Origin: Liolophura sinensis
Taxonomy: Eukaryota > Mollusca > Polyplacophora > Chitonida > Chitonidae
Assembly (NCBI RefSeq): GCF_032854445.1
Contig: NW_027018173.1
Location: 1-64,000 of the forward strand
Direction: 5' to 3'
DNA: 64,000 nucleotides
Below, piece after piece: positions 1 through 13,003 of the stretch (positions are counted from its first letter, which is position 1; each line of letters begins with the position of its first letter). The translations under genes and the position numbers were made by a program. The notes under the pieces were generated by a model, which did no database searches, was not told where the DNA came from, and saw only the letters and a list, made by a program, of their open reading frames with translations.

Positions 1-481
1 AGAGCCGTTGCTGGGCACGTGATTTTGACATAAATGATGATTCAATTGTGGCTACAGCCAAAAGTATTGGTCGGAGAGCAACGCGGTTTGCACCATTCGA
101 TTTCTCGTCACAAAATACGTCGATTAGCCTCTTACCAGCACGATTGGAGCATTTTTTTTACTTTGGATTTTTGCCTGGTCCTTTTGCTAATTGTTAAATC
201 GGCTACATGTACTATGTACCATCGCGACTGGTCATTACTATATTCAAACTTTTGATTATAAGTTATGTGCCCTTCGGTAGCCCAGAAGATGTCAAATCTT
301 TGGGCCAAGCCCATTTAACTCACCAGCAAATGTCTTACTTCTAAGTCGAAGATAAACTTAATCTCTTTATCTACATGTAGAAAAACCACACCATTTTTAT
401 ATAAAAACCACAAGGTACTTGATACAGTCTGCTGTAAAAAGTACAATTGAACACTGACCCACATCAATAAGGTGCCAAAAG
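1..481. repeat. Partial satellite monomer at left window edge
   Basis: This is the 3' part (about 480 of 548 bp) of a monomer cut by the window start. It carries the variants CAGCACGATTGGAG, GATGTC and ATAAAAACCAC, which are otherwise typical of copies at 24-37 kb, for example 28966 and 29514. It has private single-base losses, for example at TACGTCGATT near 117 and in the CACTTTTGG tract near 160. The array evidently continues to the left of the window. Confidence 0.95.
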
Positions 482-3400
482 ATGCGCAATTGGGTCAGGC
501 ATCTCCAGCTGTTGAAAAATTGCAAATTTCCTTGGTTTCCATGGAGTAAGAGCCGTTGCTGGGCACGTGATTTTGACATAAATGATGATTCAATTGTGGC
601 TACAGCCAAAAGTATTGGTCGGAGAGCAACGCGGTTTGCACCATTCGATTTCTCGTCACAAAATACGTCGGATTAGCCTCTTACCAGCAGCATTGGAACA
701 TTTTTTCCACTTTTGGATTTTGCCTGGTCCTTTTGCTATTGAAATCGGCTACATGTACTATGTACCATCGCGACTGGTCATTAGTATATTCAACTTTTGA
801 TTATAAGTTATGTGCCCTTCGGTAGCCCAGAAGACGTCAAATATTTGGGCCAAGCCCATTTAACTCACCCAGCAAATGTCTTACTTCTAAGTCGAAGATA
901 AACTCAATGTCTTTATCTACATGTAGAAAAAACCACACCATTTTTATATAAAAAACACAAGGTACTTGATACAGTCTGCTGTAAAAAGTACAATTGAACA
1001 CTGACCCACATCAATAAGGTGCCAAAAGATGCGCAATTGGGTCAGGCATCTCAGGTGTTGAAAAATTGGAAATTTCCTTGGTTTCCATGAGTAAGAGCCG
1101 TTGCTGGGCACGTGATTTTGACATAACTGATGATTCAATTGTGGCTACAGCCAAAAGTATTGGTCGGAGAGCAACGCGGTTTGCACCATTCGATTTTCTC
1201 GTCACAAAATACGTCGGATTAGCCTCTTACCAGCAGCATTGGAACATTTTTTCCACTTTTGGATTTTTGCCTGGTCTTTTGCTAATTGAAATCGGCTACA
1301 TGTACTATGTACCATCGCGACTGGTCATTTACTATATTCAACTTTTGATTATAAGTTATGTGCCCTTCGGTAGCCCAGAAGACGTCAAATCTTTGGGCCA
1401 AGCCCATTTAACTCACCCAGCAAATGTCTTACTTCTAAGTCGAAGATAAACTTAATGTCTTTATCTACATGTAGAAAAACCACACCATTTTTATATAAAA
1501 AAACACAAGGTACTTGATACAGTCTGCTGTAAAAAGTACAATTGAACACTGACCCACATCAATAAGGTGCCAAAAGATGCGCAATTGGGTCAGGCATCTC
1601 CAGCTGTTGAAAAATTGGAAATTTCCTTGGTTTCCATGGAGTAAGAGCCGTTGCTGGGCACGTGATTTTGACATAAATGATGATTCAATTGTGGCTACAG
1701 CCAAAAGTATTGGTCGGAGAGCAACGCGGTTTGCACCATTCGATTTCTCGTCACAAAATACGTCGGATTAGCCTCTTACCAGCAGCATTGGAACATTTTT
1801 TCCACTTTTGGATTTTTGCTGGTCCTTTTGCTAATTGAAATCGGCTACATGTACCCATGTACCATCGCGACTGGTCATTACTATATTCAACTTTTGATTA
1901 TAAGTATGTGCCCTTCGGTAGCCCAGAAGACGTCAAATCTTTGGGCCAAGCCCATTTAACTCACCCAGCAAATGTCTTACTTCTAAGTCGAAGATAAACT
2001 CAATGTCTTTATCTACATGTAGAAAAAACCACACCATTTTTATATAAAAAACACAAGGTACTTGATACAGTCTGCTGTAAAAAGTACAATTGAACACTGA
2101 CCCACATCAATAAGGTGCCAAAAGATGCGCAATTGGGTCAGGCGTCTCCAGCTCTTGAAAAATTGCAAATTTCCTTGGTTTCCATGGAGTAAGAGCCGTT
2201 GCTGGGCACGTGATTTTGACATAAATGATCATTCAATTGTGGCTACAGCAAAAAGTATTGGTCGGAGAGCAACGCGGTTTGCACCATTCGATTTCTCGTC
2301 ACAAAATACGTCGGATTAGCCTCTTACCAGCAGTATTGGAACATTTTTTCACTTTTGGATTTTTGCCTGGTCCTTTTGCTAATTGAAATCGGCTACATGT
2401 ACTATGTACAATCGCGACTGGTCATTACTATATTCAACTTTTGATTATAAGTTATGTGCCCTTCGGTAGCCCAGAAGACGTCAAATCTTTGGGCCAAGCC
2501 CATTTAACTCACCCAGCAAATGTCTTACTTCTAAGTCGAAGATAAACTTAATCTCTTTATCTACATGTAGAAAAACCACACCATTTTTATATAAAAAACA
2601 CAAGGTACTTGATACAGTCTGCTGTAAAAAGTACAATTGAACACTGACCCACTCAATAAGGTGCCAAAAGATGCGCAATTGGGTCAGGCATCTCCAGCTG
2701 TTGAAAAATTGCAAATTTCCTTGGTTTCCATGGAGTAAGAGCCGTTGCTGGGCACGTGATTTTGACATAAATGATGATTCAATTGTGGCTACAGCCAAAA
2801 GTATTGGTCGGAGAGCAACGCGGTTTGCACCATTCGATTTCTCGTCACAAAATACGTCGGATTAGCCTCTTACCAGCAGCATTGGAACATTTTTTCCACT
2901 TTTGGATTTTGCCTGGTCCTTTTGCTAATTGAAATCGGCTACATGTACTATGTACCATCGCGACTGGTCATTACTATATTCAACTTTTGATTATAAGTTA
3001 TGTGCCCTTCGGTAGCCCAGAAGACGTCAAATCTTTGGGCCAAGCCCATTTAACTCACCCAGCAAATGTCTTACTTCTAAGTCGAAGATAAACTCAATGT
3101 CTTTATCTACATGTAGAAAAACCACACCATTTTTATATAAAAAACACAAGGTACTTGATACAGTCTGCTGTAAAAGTACAATTGAACACTGACCCACATC
3201 AATAAGGTGCCAAAAGATGCGCAATTGGGTCAGGCATCTCCATGTGTTGAAAAATTGGAAATTTCCTTGGTTTCCATGGAGTAAGAGCCGTTGCTGGGCA
3301 CGTGATTTTGACATAAATGATGATTCAATTGTGGCTACAGCCAAAAGTATTGGTCGGAGAGCAACGCGGTTTGCTACCATTCGATTTCTCGTCACAAAAT

Positions 3401-6400
3401 ACGTCGGATTAGCCTCTTACCAGCAGCATTGGAGCATTTTTTCCACTTTTGGATTTTTGCCTGGTCCTTTTGCTAATTGAAATCGGCTACATGTACTATG
3501 TACCATCGCGACTGGTCATTACTATATTCAAACTTTTGATTATAAGTTATGTGCCCTTCGGTAGCCAGAAGACGTCAAATCTTTGGGCCAAGCCCATTTA
3601 ACTCACCCAGCAAATGTCTTACTTCTAAGTCGAAGATAAACTCAATGTCTTTATCTACATGTAGAAAACCACACCATTTTTATATAAAAAACACAAGGTA
3701 CTTGATACAGTCTGCTGTAAAAAGTACAATTGAACACTGACCCACATCAATAGGTGCCAAAAGATGCGCAATTGGGTCAGGCATCTCCAGCTGTTGAAAA
3801 ATTGCAAATTTCCTTGGTTTCCATGGAGTAAGAGCCGTTGCTGGGCACGTGATTTTGACATAAATGATGATTCAATTGTGGCTACAGCCAAAAGTCTTGG
3901 TCGGAGAGCAACGCGGTTTGCACCATTCGATTTCTCGTCACAAAATACGTCGGATTAGCCTCTTACCAGCAGCATTGGAGCATTTTTTCCACTTTTGGAT
4001 TTTTGCCTGGTCCTTTTGCTAATTGAAATCGGCTACATGTACTATGTACCATCGCGACTGGTCATTACTATATTCAACTTTTGATTATAAGTTGTGTGCC
4101 CTTCGGTAGCCCAGAAGATGTCCAAATCTTTGGGCCAAGCCCATTTAACTCACCCAGCAAATGTCCTTACTTCTAAGTCGAAGATAAACTTAATCTCTTT
4201 ATCTACATGTAGAAAAACCACACCATTTTTATATAAAAAAACACAAGGTACTTGATACAGTCTGCTGTAAAAAGTACAATTGAACACTGACCCACATCAA
4301 TAAGGTGCCAAAAGATGCGCAATTGGGTCAGGCATCTCCAGCTGTTGAAAAATTGGAAATTTCCTTGGTTTCCATGGAGTAAGAGCGTTGCTGGGCACGT
4401 GATTTTGACATAAATGATGATTCAATTGTGGCTACAGCCAAAAGTATTGGTCGGAGAGCAACGCGGTTTGCACCATTCGATTTCTCGTCACAAAATACGT
4501 CGGATTAGCCTCTTACCAGCAGCATTCGAACATTTTTTCCACTTTTGGATTTTTGCCTGGTCCTTTTGCTAATTGAAATCGGCTACATGTACTATGTACA
4601 ATCGCGACTGGTCATTACTATATTCAACTTTTGATTATAAGTTATGTGCCCTTCGGTAGCCCAGAAGACGTCAAATCTTTGGGCCAAGCCCATTTAACTC
4701 ACCCAGCAAATGTCTTACTTCTAAGTCGAAGATAAACTTAATCTCTTTATCTAAATGTAGAAAAACCACACCATTTTTATATAAAAAACACAAGGTACTT
4801 GATACAGTCTGCTGTAAAAAGTACAATTGAACACTGACCCACATCAATAAGGTGCCAAAAGATGCGCAACTGGGTCAGGCATCTCAGCTGTTGAAAAATT
4901 GCAAATTTCCTTGGTTTCCATGGAGTAAGAGCCGTTGCTGGGCACGTGATTTTGACATAAATGATGATTCAATTGTGGCTACAGCCAAAAGTCTTGGTCG
5001 GAGAGCAACGCGGTTGCACCATTCGATTTCTCGTCACAAAATACGTCGATTAGCCTCTTACCAGCAGCATTGGAGCATTTTTTCCACTTTTTGGATTTTT
5101 GCCTGGTCCTTTTGCTAATGAAATCGGCTACATGTACTATGTACCATCGCGACTGGTCATTACTATATTCAACTTTTGATTATAAGTTATGTGCCCTTCG
5201 GTAGCCCAGAAGACGTCAAATCTTTGGCCAAGCCCATTTAACTCACCCAGCAAATGTCTTACTTCTAAGTCGAAGATAAACTCAATGTCTTTATCTACAT
5301 GTAGAAAAACCACACCATTTTTATATCAAAAACACAAGGTACTTGATACAGTCTGCTGTAAAAAGTACAATTGAACACTGACCCACATCAATAAGGTGCC
5401 AAAAGATGCGCAATTGGGTCAGGCATCTCCAGCTGTTGAAAAATTGCAAATTTCCTTGGTTTCCATGGAGTAAGAGCCGTTGCTGGGCACGTGATTTTGA
5501 CATAAATGATGATTCAATTGTGGCTACAGCCAAAAGTATTGGTCGGAGAGCAACGCGGTTTGCACCATTCGATTTCTCGTCACAAAATACGTCGGATTAG
5601 CCTCTTACCAGCAGCATTGGAGCATTTTTTTCCACTTTTGGATTTTTGCCTGGTCCTTTTGCTAATTGAAATCGGCTACATGTACTATGTACCATCGCGA
5701 CTGGTCATTACTATATTCAACTTTTGATTATAAGTTATGTGCCCTTCGGTAGCCCAGAAGACGTCAAATCTTTGGGCCAAGCCCATTTAACTCACCCAGC
5801 AAATGTCTTACTTCTAAGTCGAAGATAAACTCAATGTCTTTATCTACATGTAGAAAAACCACACCATTTTTATATAAAAAACACAAGGTACTTGATACAG
5901 TCTGCCTGTAAAAAGTACAATTGAACACTGACCCACATCAATAAGGTGCCAAAAGATGCGCAATTGGGTCAGGCATCTCCATGTGTTGAAAAATTGGAAA
6001 TTTCCTTGGTTTCCATGGAGTAAGAGCCGTTGCTGGGCACGTGATTTTGACATAAATGATGATTCAATTGTGGCTACAGCCAAAAGTATTGGTCGGAGAG
6101 CAACGCGGTTTGCACCATTCGATTTCTCGTCACAAAAATACGTCGGATTAGCCCTCTTACCAGCAGCATTGGAACATTTTTTCCACTTTTGGATTTTTGC
6201 CTGGTCCTTTTGCTAATTGAAATCGGCTACATGTACTATGTACCATCGCGACTGGTCAATTACTATATTCAACTTTTGATTATAAGTTATGTGCCCTTCG
6301 GTAGCCAGAAGACGTCAAATCTTTGGGCCAAGCCCATTTAACTCACCCAGCAAATGTCTTACTTCTAAGTCGAAGATAAACTCAATGTCTTTATCTACAT

Positions 6401-9242
6401 GTAGAAAAACCACACCATTTTTATATAAAAAACACAAGGTACTTGATACAGTCTGCTGTAAAAAGTACAATGAACACTGACCCACATCAATAAGGTGCCA
6501 AAAGATGCGCAATTGGGTCAGGCATCTCAGCTGTTGAAAATTGCAAATTTCCTTGGTTTCCATGGAGTAAGAGCCGTTGCTGGGCACGTGATTTTGACAT
6601 AAATGATGATTCAATTGTGGCTACAGCCAAAAGTATTGGTTGGAGAGCAACGCGGTTTGCACCATTCGATTTCTCGTCACAAAAATACGTCGGATTAGCC
6701 TCTTACCAGCAGCATTGGAGCATTTTTTCCACTTTTGGATTTTTGCCTGGTCCTTTTGCTAATTGAAATCGGCTACATGTACTATGTACCATCGCGACTG
6801 GTCATTACTATATTCAACTTTTGATTATAAGTTATGTGCCCTTCGGTAGCCCAGAAGACGTCAAATCTTTGGGCCAAGCCCATTTAACTCACCCAGCAAA
6901 TGTCTTACTTCTAAGTCGAAGATAAACTCAATGTCTTTATCTACATGTAGAAAAACCACACCATTTTTATATCAAAAAACACAAGGTACTTGATACAGTC
7001 TGCTGTAAAAAGTACAATGAACACTGACCCACATCAATAAGGTGCCAAAAGATGCGCAATTGGGTCAGGCATCTCCAGCTGTTGAAAAATTGCAAATTTC
7101 CTTGGTTTCCATGGAGTAAGAGCCGTTGCTGGGCACGTGATTTTGACATAAATGATCATTCAATTGTGGCTACAGCCAAAAGTATTGGTCGGAGAGCAAC
7201 GCGGTTTGCACCATTCGATTTCTCGTCACAAAATACGTCGGATTAGCCTCTTACCAGCAGCATTGGAACATTTTTTCCACTTTTGGATTTTTGCCTGGTC
7301 CTTTTGCTAATTGAAATCGGCTACATGTACTATGTACCATCGCGACTGGTCATTACTATATTCAACTTTTGATTATAAGTTATGTGCCCTTCGGTAGCCC
7401 AGAAGACGTCAAATCTTTGGGCCAAGCCCATTTAACTCACCCAGCAAATGTCTTACTTCTAAGTCGAAGATAAACTCAATGTCTTTATCTACATGTAGAA
7501 AAACCACACCATTTTTATATAAAAAACACAAGGTACTTGATACAGTCTGCTGTAAAAAGTACAATTGAACACTGACCCACATCAATAAGGTGCCAAAAGA
7601 TGCGCAATTGGGTCAGGCATCTCCATGTGTTGAAAAATTGGAAATTTCCTTGGTTTCCATGGAGTAAGAGCCGTTGCTGGGCACGTGATTTTGACATAAA
7701 TGATGATTCAATTGTGGCTACAGCCAAAAGTATTGGTCGGAGAGCAACGCGGTTTGCACCATTCGCTTTCTCGTCACAAAATACGTCGCATTAGCCTCTT
7801 ACCAGCAGTATTGGAACATTTTTTCCACTTTTGGATTTTTGCCTGGTCCTTTTGCTAATTGAAATCGGCTACATGTACTATGTACCATCGCGACTGGTCA
7901 TTACTATATTCAACTTTTGATTATAAGTTGTGTGCCCTTCGGTAGCCCAGAAGATGTCAAATCTTTGGGCCAAGCCCATTTAACTACCCAGCAAATGTCT
8001 TACTTCTAAGTCGAAGATAAACTCAATGTCTTTATCTACATGTAGAAAAACCACACCATTTTTATATAAAAAACACAAGGTACTTGATACAGTCTGCTGT
8101 AAAAAGTACAATTGAACACTGACCCACATCAATAAGGTGCCAAAAGATGCGCAATTGGGTCAGGCATCTCCAGCTGTTGAAAAATTGCAAATTTCCTTGG
8201 TTTCCATGGAGTAAGAGCCGTTGCTGGGCACGTGATTTTGACATAAATGATCATTCAATTGTGGCTACAGCCAAAAGTATTGGTTGGAGAGCAACGCGGT
8301 TTGCACCATTCGATTTCTCGTCACAAAATACGTCGGATTAGCCTCTTACCAGCAGCATTGGAACATTTTTTCCACTTTTGGATTTTTGCCTGGTCCTTTT
8401 GCTATTTGAAATCGGCTACATGTACTATGTACAATCGCGACTGGTCATTACTATATTCAACTTTTGATTATAAGTTATGTGCCCTTCGGTAGCCCAGAAG
8501 ACGTCAAATCTTTGGGCCAAGCCCATTTAACTCACCCAGCAAATGTCTTACTTCTAAGTCGAAGATAAACTTAATCTCTTTATCTACATGTAGAAAAACC
8601 ACACCATTTTTATATAAAAAACACAAGGTACTTGATACAGTCTGCTGTAAAAAGTACAATTGAACACTACCCACATCAATAAGGTGCCAAAAGATGCGCA
8701 ATTGGGTCAGGCATCTCCAGCTGTTGAAAAATTGCAAATTTCCTTGGTTTCCATGGAGTAAGAGCCGTTGCTGGGCACGTGATTTTGACATAAATGATCA
8801 TTCAATTGTGGCTACAGCCAAAAGTATTGGTCGGAGAGCAACGCGGTTTGCACCATTCGATTTCTCGTCACAAAATACGTCGGATTAGCCTCTTACCAGC
8901 AGCATTGGAGCATTTTTTCCACTTTTGGATTTTTTGCCTGGTCCTTTTGCTAATTGAAATCGGCTACATGTACTATGTACAATCGCGACTGGTCATTACT
9001 ATATTCAACTTTTGATTATAAGTTATGTGCCCTTCGGTAGCCCAGAAGACGTCAAATCTTTGGGCCAAGCCCATTTAACTCACCCAGCAAATGTCTTACT
9101 TCTAAGTCGAAGATAAACTCAATGTCTTTATCTACATGTAGAAAAACCACACCATTTTTATATCAAAAACACAAGGTACTTGATACAGTCTGCTGTAAAA
9201 AGTACAATTGAACACTGACCCACATCAATAAGGTGCCAAAAG
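1..9242. repeat. Indel-rich part of the array
   Basis: Successive monomer spacings from 482 to 9243 are 547, 548, 548, 546, 546, 547, 551, 547, 544, 550, 549, 547, 548, 547, 547 and 549. Only 3 of 16 are exactly 548. Most changes are gains or losses of one base, many in homopolymers: GTAGAAAACC near 3661, TAACTACCC near 7982, TCTGCCTGT near 5903. Substitution variants are ordinary for the array. Either this stretch is a decaying array edge, or the assembly consensus is less accurate here. The homopolymer bias favours the second. Confidence 0.85.
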
Positions 9243-10886
9243 ATGCGCAATTGGGTCAGGCATCTCCAGGTGTTGAAAAATTGCAAATTTCCTTGGTTTC
9301 CATGGAGTAAGAGCCGTTGCTGGGCACGTGATTTTGACATAAATGATGATTCAATTGTGGCTACAGCCAAAAGTATTGGTCGGAGAGCAACGCGGTTTGC
9401 ACCATTCGATTTCTCGTCACAAAATACGTCGGATTAGCCTCTTACCAGCAGCATTCGAACATTTTTTCCACTTTTGGATTTTTGCCTGGTCCTTTTGCTA
9501 ATTGAAATCGGCTACATGTACTATGTACCATCGCGACTGGTCATTACTATATTCAACTTTTGATTATAAGTTATGTGCCCTTTGGTAGCCCAGAAGACGT
9601 CAAATCTTTGGGCCAAGCCCATTTAACTCACCCAGCAAATGTCTTACTTCTAAGTCGAAGATAAACTCAATGTCTTTATCTACATGTAGAAAAACCACAC
9701 CATTTTTATATAAAAAACACAAGGTACTTGATACAGTCTGCTGTAAAAAGTACAATTGAACACTGACCCACATCAATAAGGTGCCAAAAGATGCGCAATT
9801 GGGTCAGGCATCTCCATGTGTTGAAAAATTGGAAATTTCCTTGGTTTCCATGGAGTAAGAGCCGTTGCTGGGCACGTGATTTTGACATAAATGATGATTC
9901 AATTGTGGCTACAGCCAAAAGTATTGGTCGGAGAGCAACGCGGTTTGCACCATTCGATTTCTCGTCACAAAATACGTCGGATTAGCCTCTTACCAGCAGC
10001 ATTGGAACATTTTTTCCACTTTTGGATTTTTGCCTGGTCCTTTTGCTCATTGAAATCGGCTACATGTACTATGTACAATCGCGACTGGTCATTACTATAT
10101 TCAACTTTTGATTATAAGTTATGTGCCCTTCGGTAGCCCAGAAGATGTCAAATCTTTGGGCCAAGCCCATTTAACTCACCCAGCAAATGTCTTACTTCTA
10201 AGTCGAAGATAAACTCAATGTCTTTATCTACATGTAGAAAAACCACACCATTTTTATATAAAAAACACAAGGTACTTGATACAGTCTGCTGTAAAAAGTA
10301 CAATTGAACACTGACCCACATCAATAAGGTGCCAAAAGATGCGCAATTGGGTCAGGCATCTCCAGCTGTTGAAAAATTGGAAATTTCCTTGGTTTCCATG
10401 GAGTAAGAGCCGTTGCTGGGCACGTGATTTTGACATAAATGATGATTCAATTGTGGCTACAGCCAAAAGTATTGGTCGGAGAGCAACGCGGTTTGCACCA
10501 TTCGATTTCTCGTCACAAAATACGTCGGATTAGCCTCTTACCAGCACGATTGGAGCATTTTTTTTACTTTTGGATTTTTGCCTGGTCCTTTTGCTAATTG
10601 AAATCGGCTACATGTACTATGTACAATCGCGACTGGTCATTACTATATTCAACTTTTGATTATAAGTTATGTGCCCTTCGGTAGCCCAGAAGATGTCAAA
10701 TCTTTGGGCCAAGCCCATTTAACTCACCCAGCAAATGTCTTACTTCTAAGTCGAAGATAAACTTAATCTCTTTATCTACATGTAGAAAAACCACACCATT
10801 TTTATATAAAAAACACAAGGTACTTGATACAGTCTGCTGTAAAAAGTACAATTGAACACTGACCCACATGAATAAGGTGCCAAAAG
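8147..10886. repeat. Five-monomer block, copy 1 (24-monomer offset pair)
   Basis: Five consecutive monomers carry a type order that recurs about 13,143 bp (24 monomers) later. The order is GGTTGG plus GCTATTTG (8147); GGAGCA plus TATATCAAA (8694); CATTCGAA plus CCCTTTGGTAGCC (9243); CCATGTGTTG plus GCTCATTG (9791); and TTGGAA plus CAGCACGATTGG (10339). The CCCTTTGG variant is seen only here and in the partner, which makes a shared origin likely. Confidence 0.8.
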
Positions 10887-12022
10887 ATGCGCAATTGGGT
10901 CAGGCATCTCCAGGTGTTGAAAAATTGCAAATTTCCTTGGTTTCCATGGAGTAAGAGCCGTTGCTGGGCACGTGATTTTGACATAAATGATGATTCAATT
11001 GTGGCTACAGCCAAAAGTATTGGTCGGAGAGCAACGCGGTTTGCACCATTCGATTTCTCGTCACAAAATACGTCGGATTAGCCTCTTACCAGCAGCATTG
11101 GAACATTTTTTCCACTTTTGGATTTTTGCCTGGTCCTTTTGCTAATTGAAATCGGCTACATGTACTATGTACCATCGCGACTGGTCATTACTATATTCAA
11201 CTTTTGATTATAAGTTGTGTGCCCTTCGGTAGCCCAGAAGATGTCAAATCTTTGGGCCAAGCCCATTTAACTCACCCAGCAAATGTCTTACTTCTAAGTC
11301 GAAGATAAACTCAATGTCTTTATCTACATGTAGAAAAACCACACCATTTTTATATAAAAAACACAAGGTACTTGATACAGTCTGCTGTAAAAAGTACAAT
11401 TGAACACTGACCCACATCAATAAGGTGCCAAAAGATGCGCAATTGGGTCAGGCATCTCCAGCTGTTGAAAAATTGCAAATTTCCTTGGTTTCCATGGAGT
11501 AAGAGCCGTTGCTGGGCACGTGATTTTGACATAAATGATGATTCAATTGTGGCTACAGCCAAAAGTATTGGTCGGAGAGCAACGCGGTTTGCACCATTCG
11601 ATTTCTCGTCACAAAATACGTCGGATTAGCCTCTTACCAGCAGCATTCGAACATTTTTTCCACTTTTGGATTTTTGCCTGGTCCTTTTGCTAATTGAAAT
11701 CTGCTACATGTACTATGTACAATCGCGACTGGTCATTACTATATTCAACTTTTGATTATAAGTTATGTGCCCTTCGGTAGCCCAGAAGACGTCAAATCTT
11801 TGGGCCAAGCCCATTTAACTCACCCAGCAAATGTCTTACTTCTAAGTCGAAGATAAACTTAATCTCTTTATCTAAATGTAGAAAAACCACACCATTTTTA
11901 TATAAAAAACACAAGGTACTTGATACAGTCTGCTGTAAAAAGTACAATTGAACACTGACCCACATCAATAAGGTGCCAAAAGATGCGCAATTGGGTCAGG
12001 CATCTCCAGCTGTTGAAAAATT

Positions 12023-12032
12023 GGAAATTTCC
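12023..12032. other. GGAAATTTCC palindrome in the G-variant monomers
   Basis: A perfect 10-bp palindrome. It exists only in the roughly one third of copies that read TTGGAAATTTCC. The other copies read TTGCAAATTTCC or TTGTAAATTTCC and lose the outer symmetry. It resembles a kappaB-type Rel-protein site, but that is only sequence resemblance. Confidence 0.5.
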
Positions 12033-12064
12033 TTGGTTTCCATGGAGTAAGAGCCGTTGCTGGG

Positions 12065-12070
12065 CACGTG
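12065..12070. other. CACGTG palindrome (E-box/G-box-like)
   Basis: The hexamer CACGTG occurs once in nearly every monomer, about 82 bp after the ATGCGC phase point. It matches the core bound by bHLH or bZIP factors in many eukaryotes. It is replaced by CACTTG in the monomers starting at 30062, 33899 and 36091. Binding is not shown by the sequence, and the motif could be conserved only because the array is homogenised. Confidence 0.4.
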
Positions 12071-12348
12071 ATTTTGACATAAATGATGATTCAATTGTGG
12101 CTACAGCCAAAAGTATTGGTCGGAGAGCAACGCGGTTTGCACCATTCGATTTCTCGTCACAAAATACGTCGGATTAGCCTCTTACCAGCAGCATTGGAAC
12201 ATTTTTTCCACTTTTGGATTTTTGCCTGGTCCTTTTGCTAATTGAAATCGGCTACATGTACTATGTACCATCGCGACTGGTCATTACTATATTCAACTTT
12301 TGATTATAAGTTATGTGCCCTTCGGTAGCCCAGAAGACGTCAAATCTT

Positions 12349-12361
12349 TGGGCCAAGCCCA
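12349..12361. other. Small hairpin TGGGC-CAA-GCCCA
   Basis: A 5-bp perfect stem with a 3-nt loop is present in essentially all monomers, just after the GACGTC/GATGTC site. It is the strongest GC-rich stem noticed in the monomer. It is too short to call a terminator or a structured RNA. Confidence 0.4.
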
Positions 12362-12418
12362 TTTAACTCACCCAGCAAATGTCTTACTTCTAAGTCGAAG
12401 ATAAACTCAATGTCTTTA

Positions 12419-12430
12419 TCTACATGTAGA
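12419..12430. other. TCTACATGTAGA 12-bp palindrome
   Basis: A perfect 12-bp palindrome repeated in most monomers. Variants break it: TCTAAATGTAGA in monomers starting 4315, 11435, 14176, 16368 and 18560; TCTACACGTAGA near 52974 and 63936; TCTACATTTAGA near 46944. A related TACATGTA lies about 165 bp upstream in the same monomer. Confidence 0.6.
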
Positions 12431-12995
12431 AAAACCACACCATTTTTATATCAAAAACACAAGGTACTTGATACAGTCTGCTGTAAAAAGTACAATTGAA
12501 CACTGACCCACATCAATAAGGTGCCAAAAGATGCGCAATTGGGTCAGGCATCTCCAGCTGTTGAAAAATTGCAAATTTCCTTGGTTTCCATGGAGTAAGA
12601 GCCGTTGCTGGGCACGTGATTTTGACATAAATGATGATTCAATTGTGGCTACAGCCAAAAGTATTGGTCGGAGAGCAACGCGGTTTGCACCATTCGATTT
12701 CTCGTCACAAAATACGTCGGATTAGCCTCTTACCAGCAGCATTGGAACATTTTTTCCACTTTTGGATTTTTGCCTGGTCCTTTTGCTATTTGAAATCGGC
12801 TACATGTACTATGTACAATCGCGACTGGTCATTACTATATTCAACTTTTGATTATAAGTTATGTGCCCTTCGGTAGCCCAGAAGACGTCAAAATCTTTGG
12901 GCCAAGCCCATTTAACTCACCCAGCAAATGTCTTACTTCTAAGTCGAAGATAAACTCAATGTCTTTATCTACATGTAGAAAAACCACACCATTTT

Positions 12996-13003
12996 TATAT
13001 AAA
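12996..13003 (+). promoter_or_regulatory. TATA-box-like TATATAAA stretch (one example)
   Basis: Most monomers contain TTTTTATATAAAAAACAC, which includes a canonical-looking TATATAAA on the plus strand. About eleven copies have TATATCAAAAAC instead, and many in 24-50 kb have TATATAAAAACCAC. If satellite transcription occurs, this is the best candidate for a core promoter element. Equally it may be just an A/T-rich segment. Confidence 0.25.

Larger units (their letters stand above)
11983..12530. repeat. Representative 548-bp monomer
   Basis: This copy has the modal length and few private changes, so it serves as a reference. From its ATGCGC start it contains, in order: an A/T-rich palindrome (12023-12032), TCCATGGA (12039-12046), CACGTG (12065-12070), a CpG-rich stretch around 12118-12172, T-tracts (12201-12235), a TACATGTA/GTAC cluster (12253-12268), GACGTC (12336-12341), a small hairpin (12349-12361), a 12-bp palindrome (12419-12430) and an A/T-rich stretch around 12440-12460. 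CCATGG, the NcoI site, occurs once and is kept in nearly all copies. No similarity to tRNA, 5S or snRNA genes or to transposon ends was recognised. Confidence 0.9.

Noticed and set aside
397-609. Recurrent minus-strand ORF of about 70 codons, beginning MAVATIESS
   Set aside because: It overlaps the plus-strand ORF on the opposite strand, shows no recognisable domain, and its start is lost or moved in many copies. It is treated as a chance open frame in a satellite.
482-676. Recurrent plus-strand ORF of 64 codons, once per monomer, beginning MRNWVRHLQ
   Set aside because: It recurs only because the DNA repeats. 548 is not divisible by 3, so it cannot read through monomers. No domain or family was recognised, and indels and substitutions occur within it without frame preservation.
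1066-1449. Longest ORF in the window, 127 codons
   Set aside because: It exists only because private single-base indels in one monomer, in the error-prone left part, join two frames. No other copy has it.
12100-12160. Possible tRNA-like pol III A and B boxes (TATTGGTCGGAGAGC and CATTCGATTTC)
   Set aside because: The B-box match has about three mismatches to the consensus, the spacing between the GAGC and TTCGA parts is about 12 nt too short for a tRNA, and no cloverleaf or acceptor stem could be seen.
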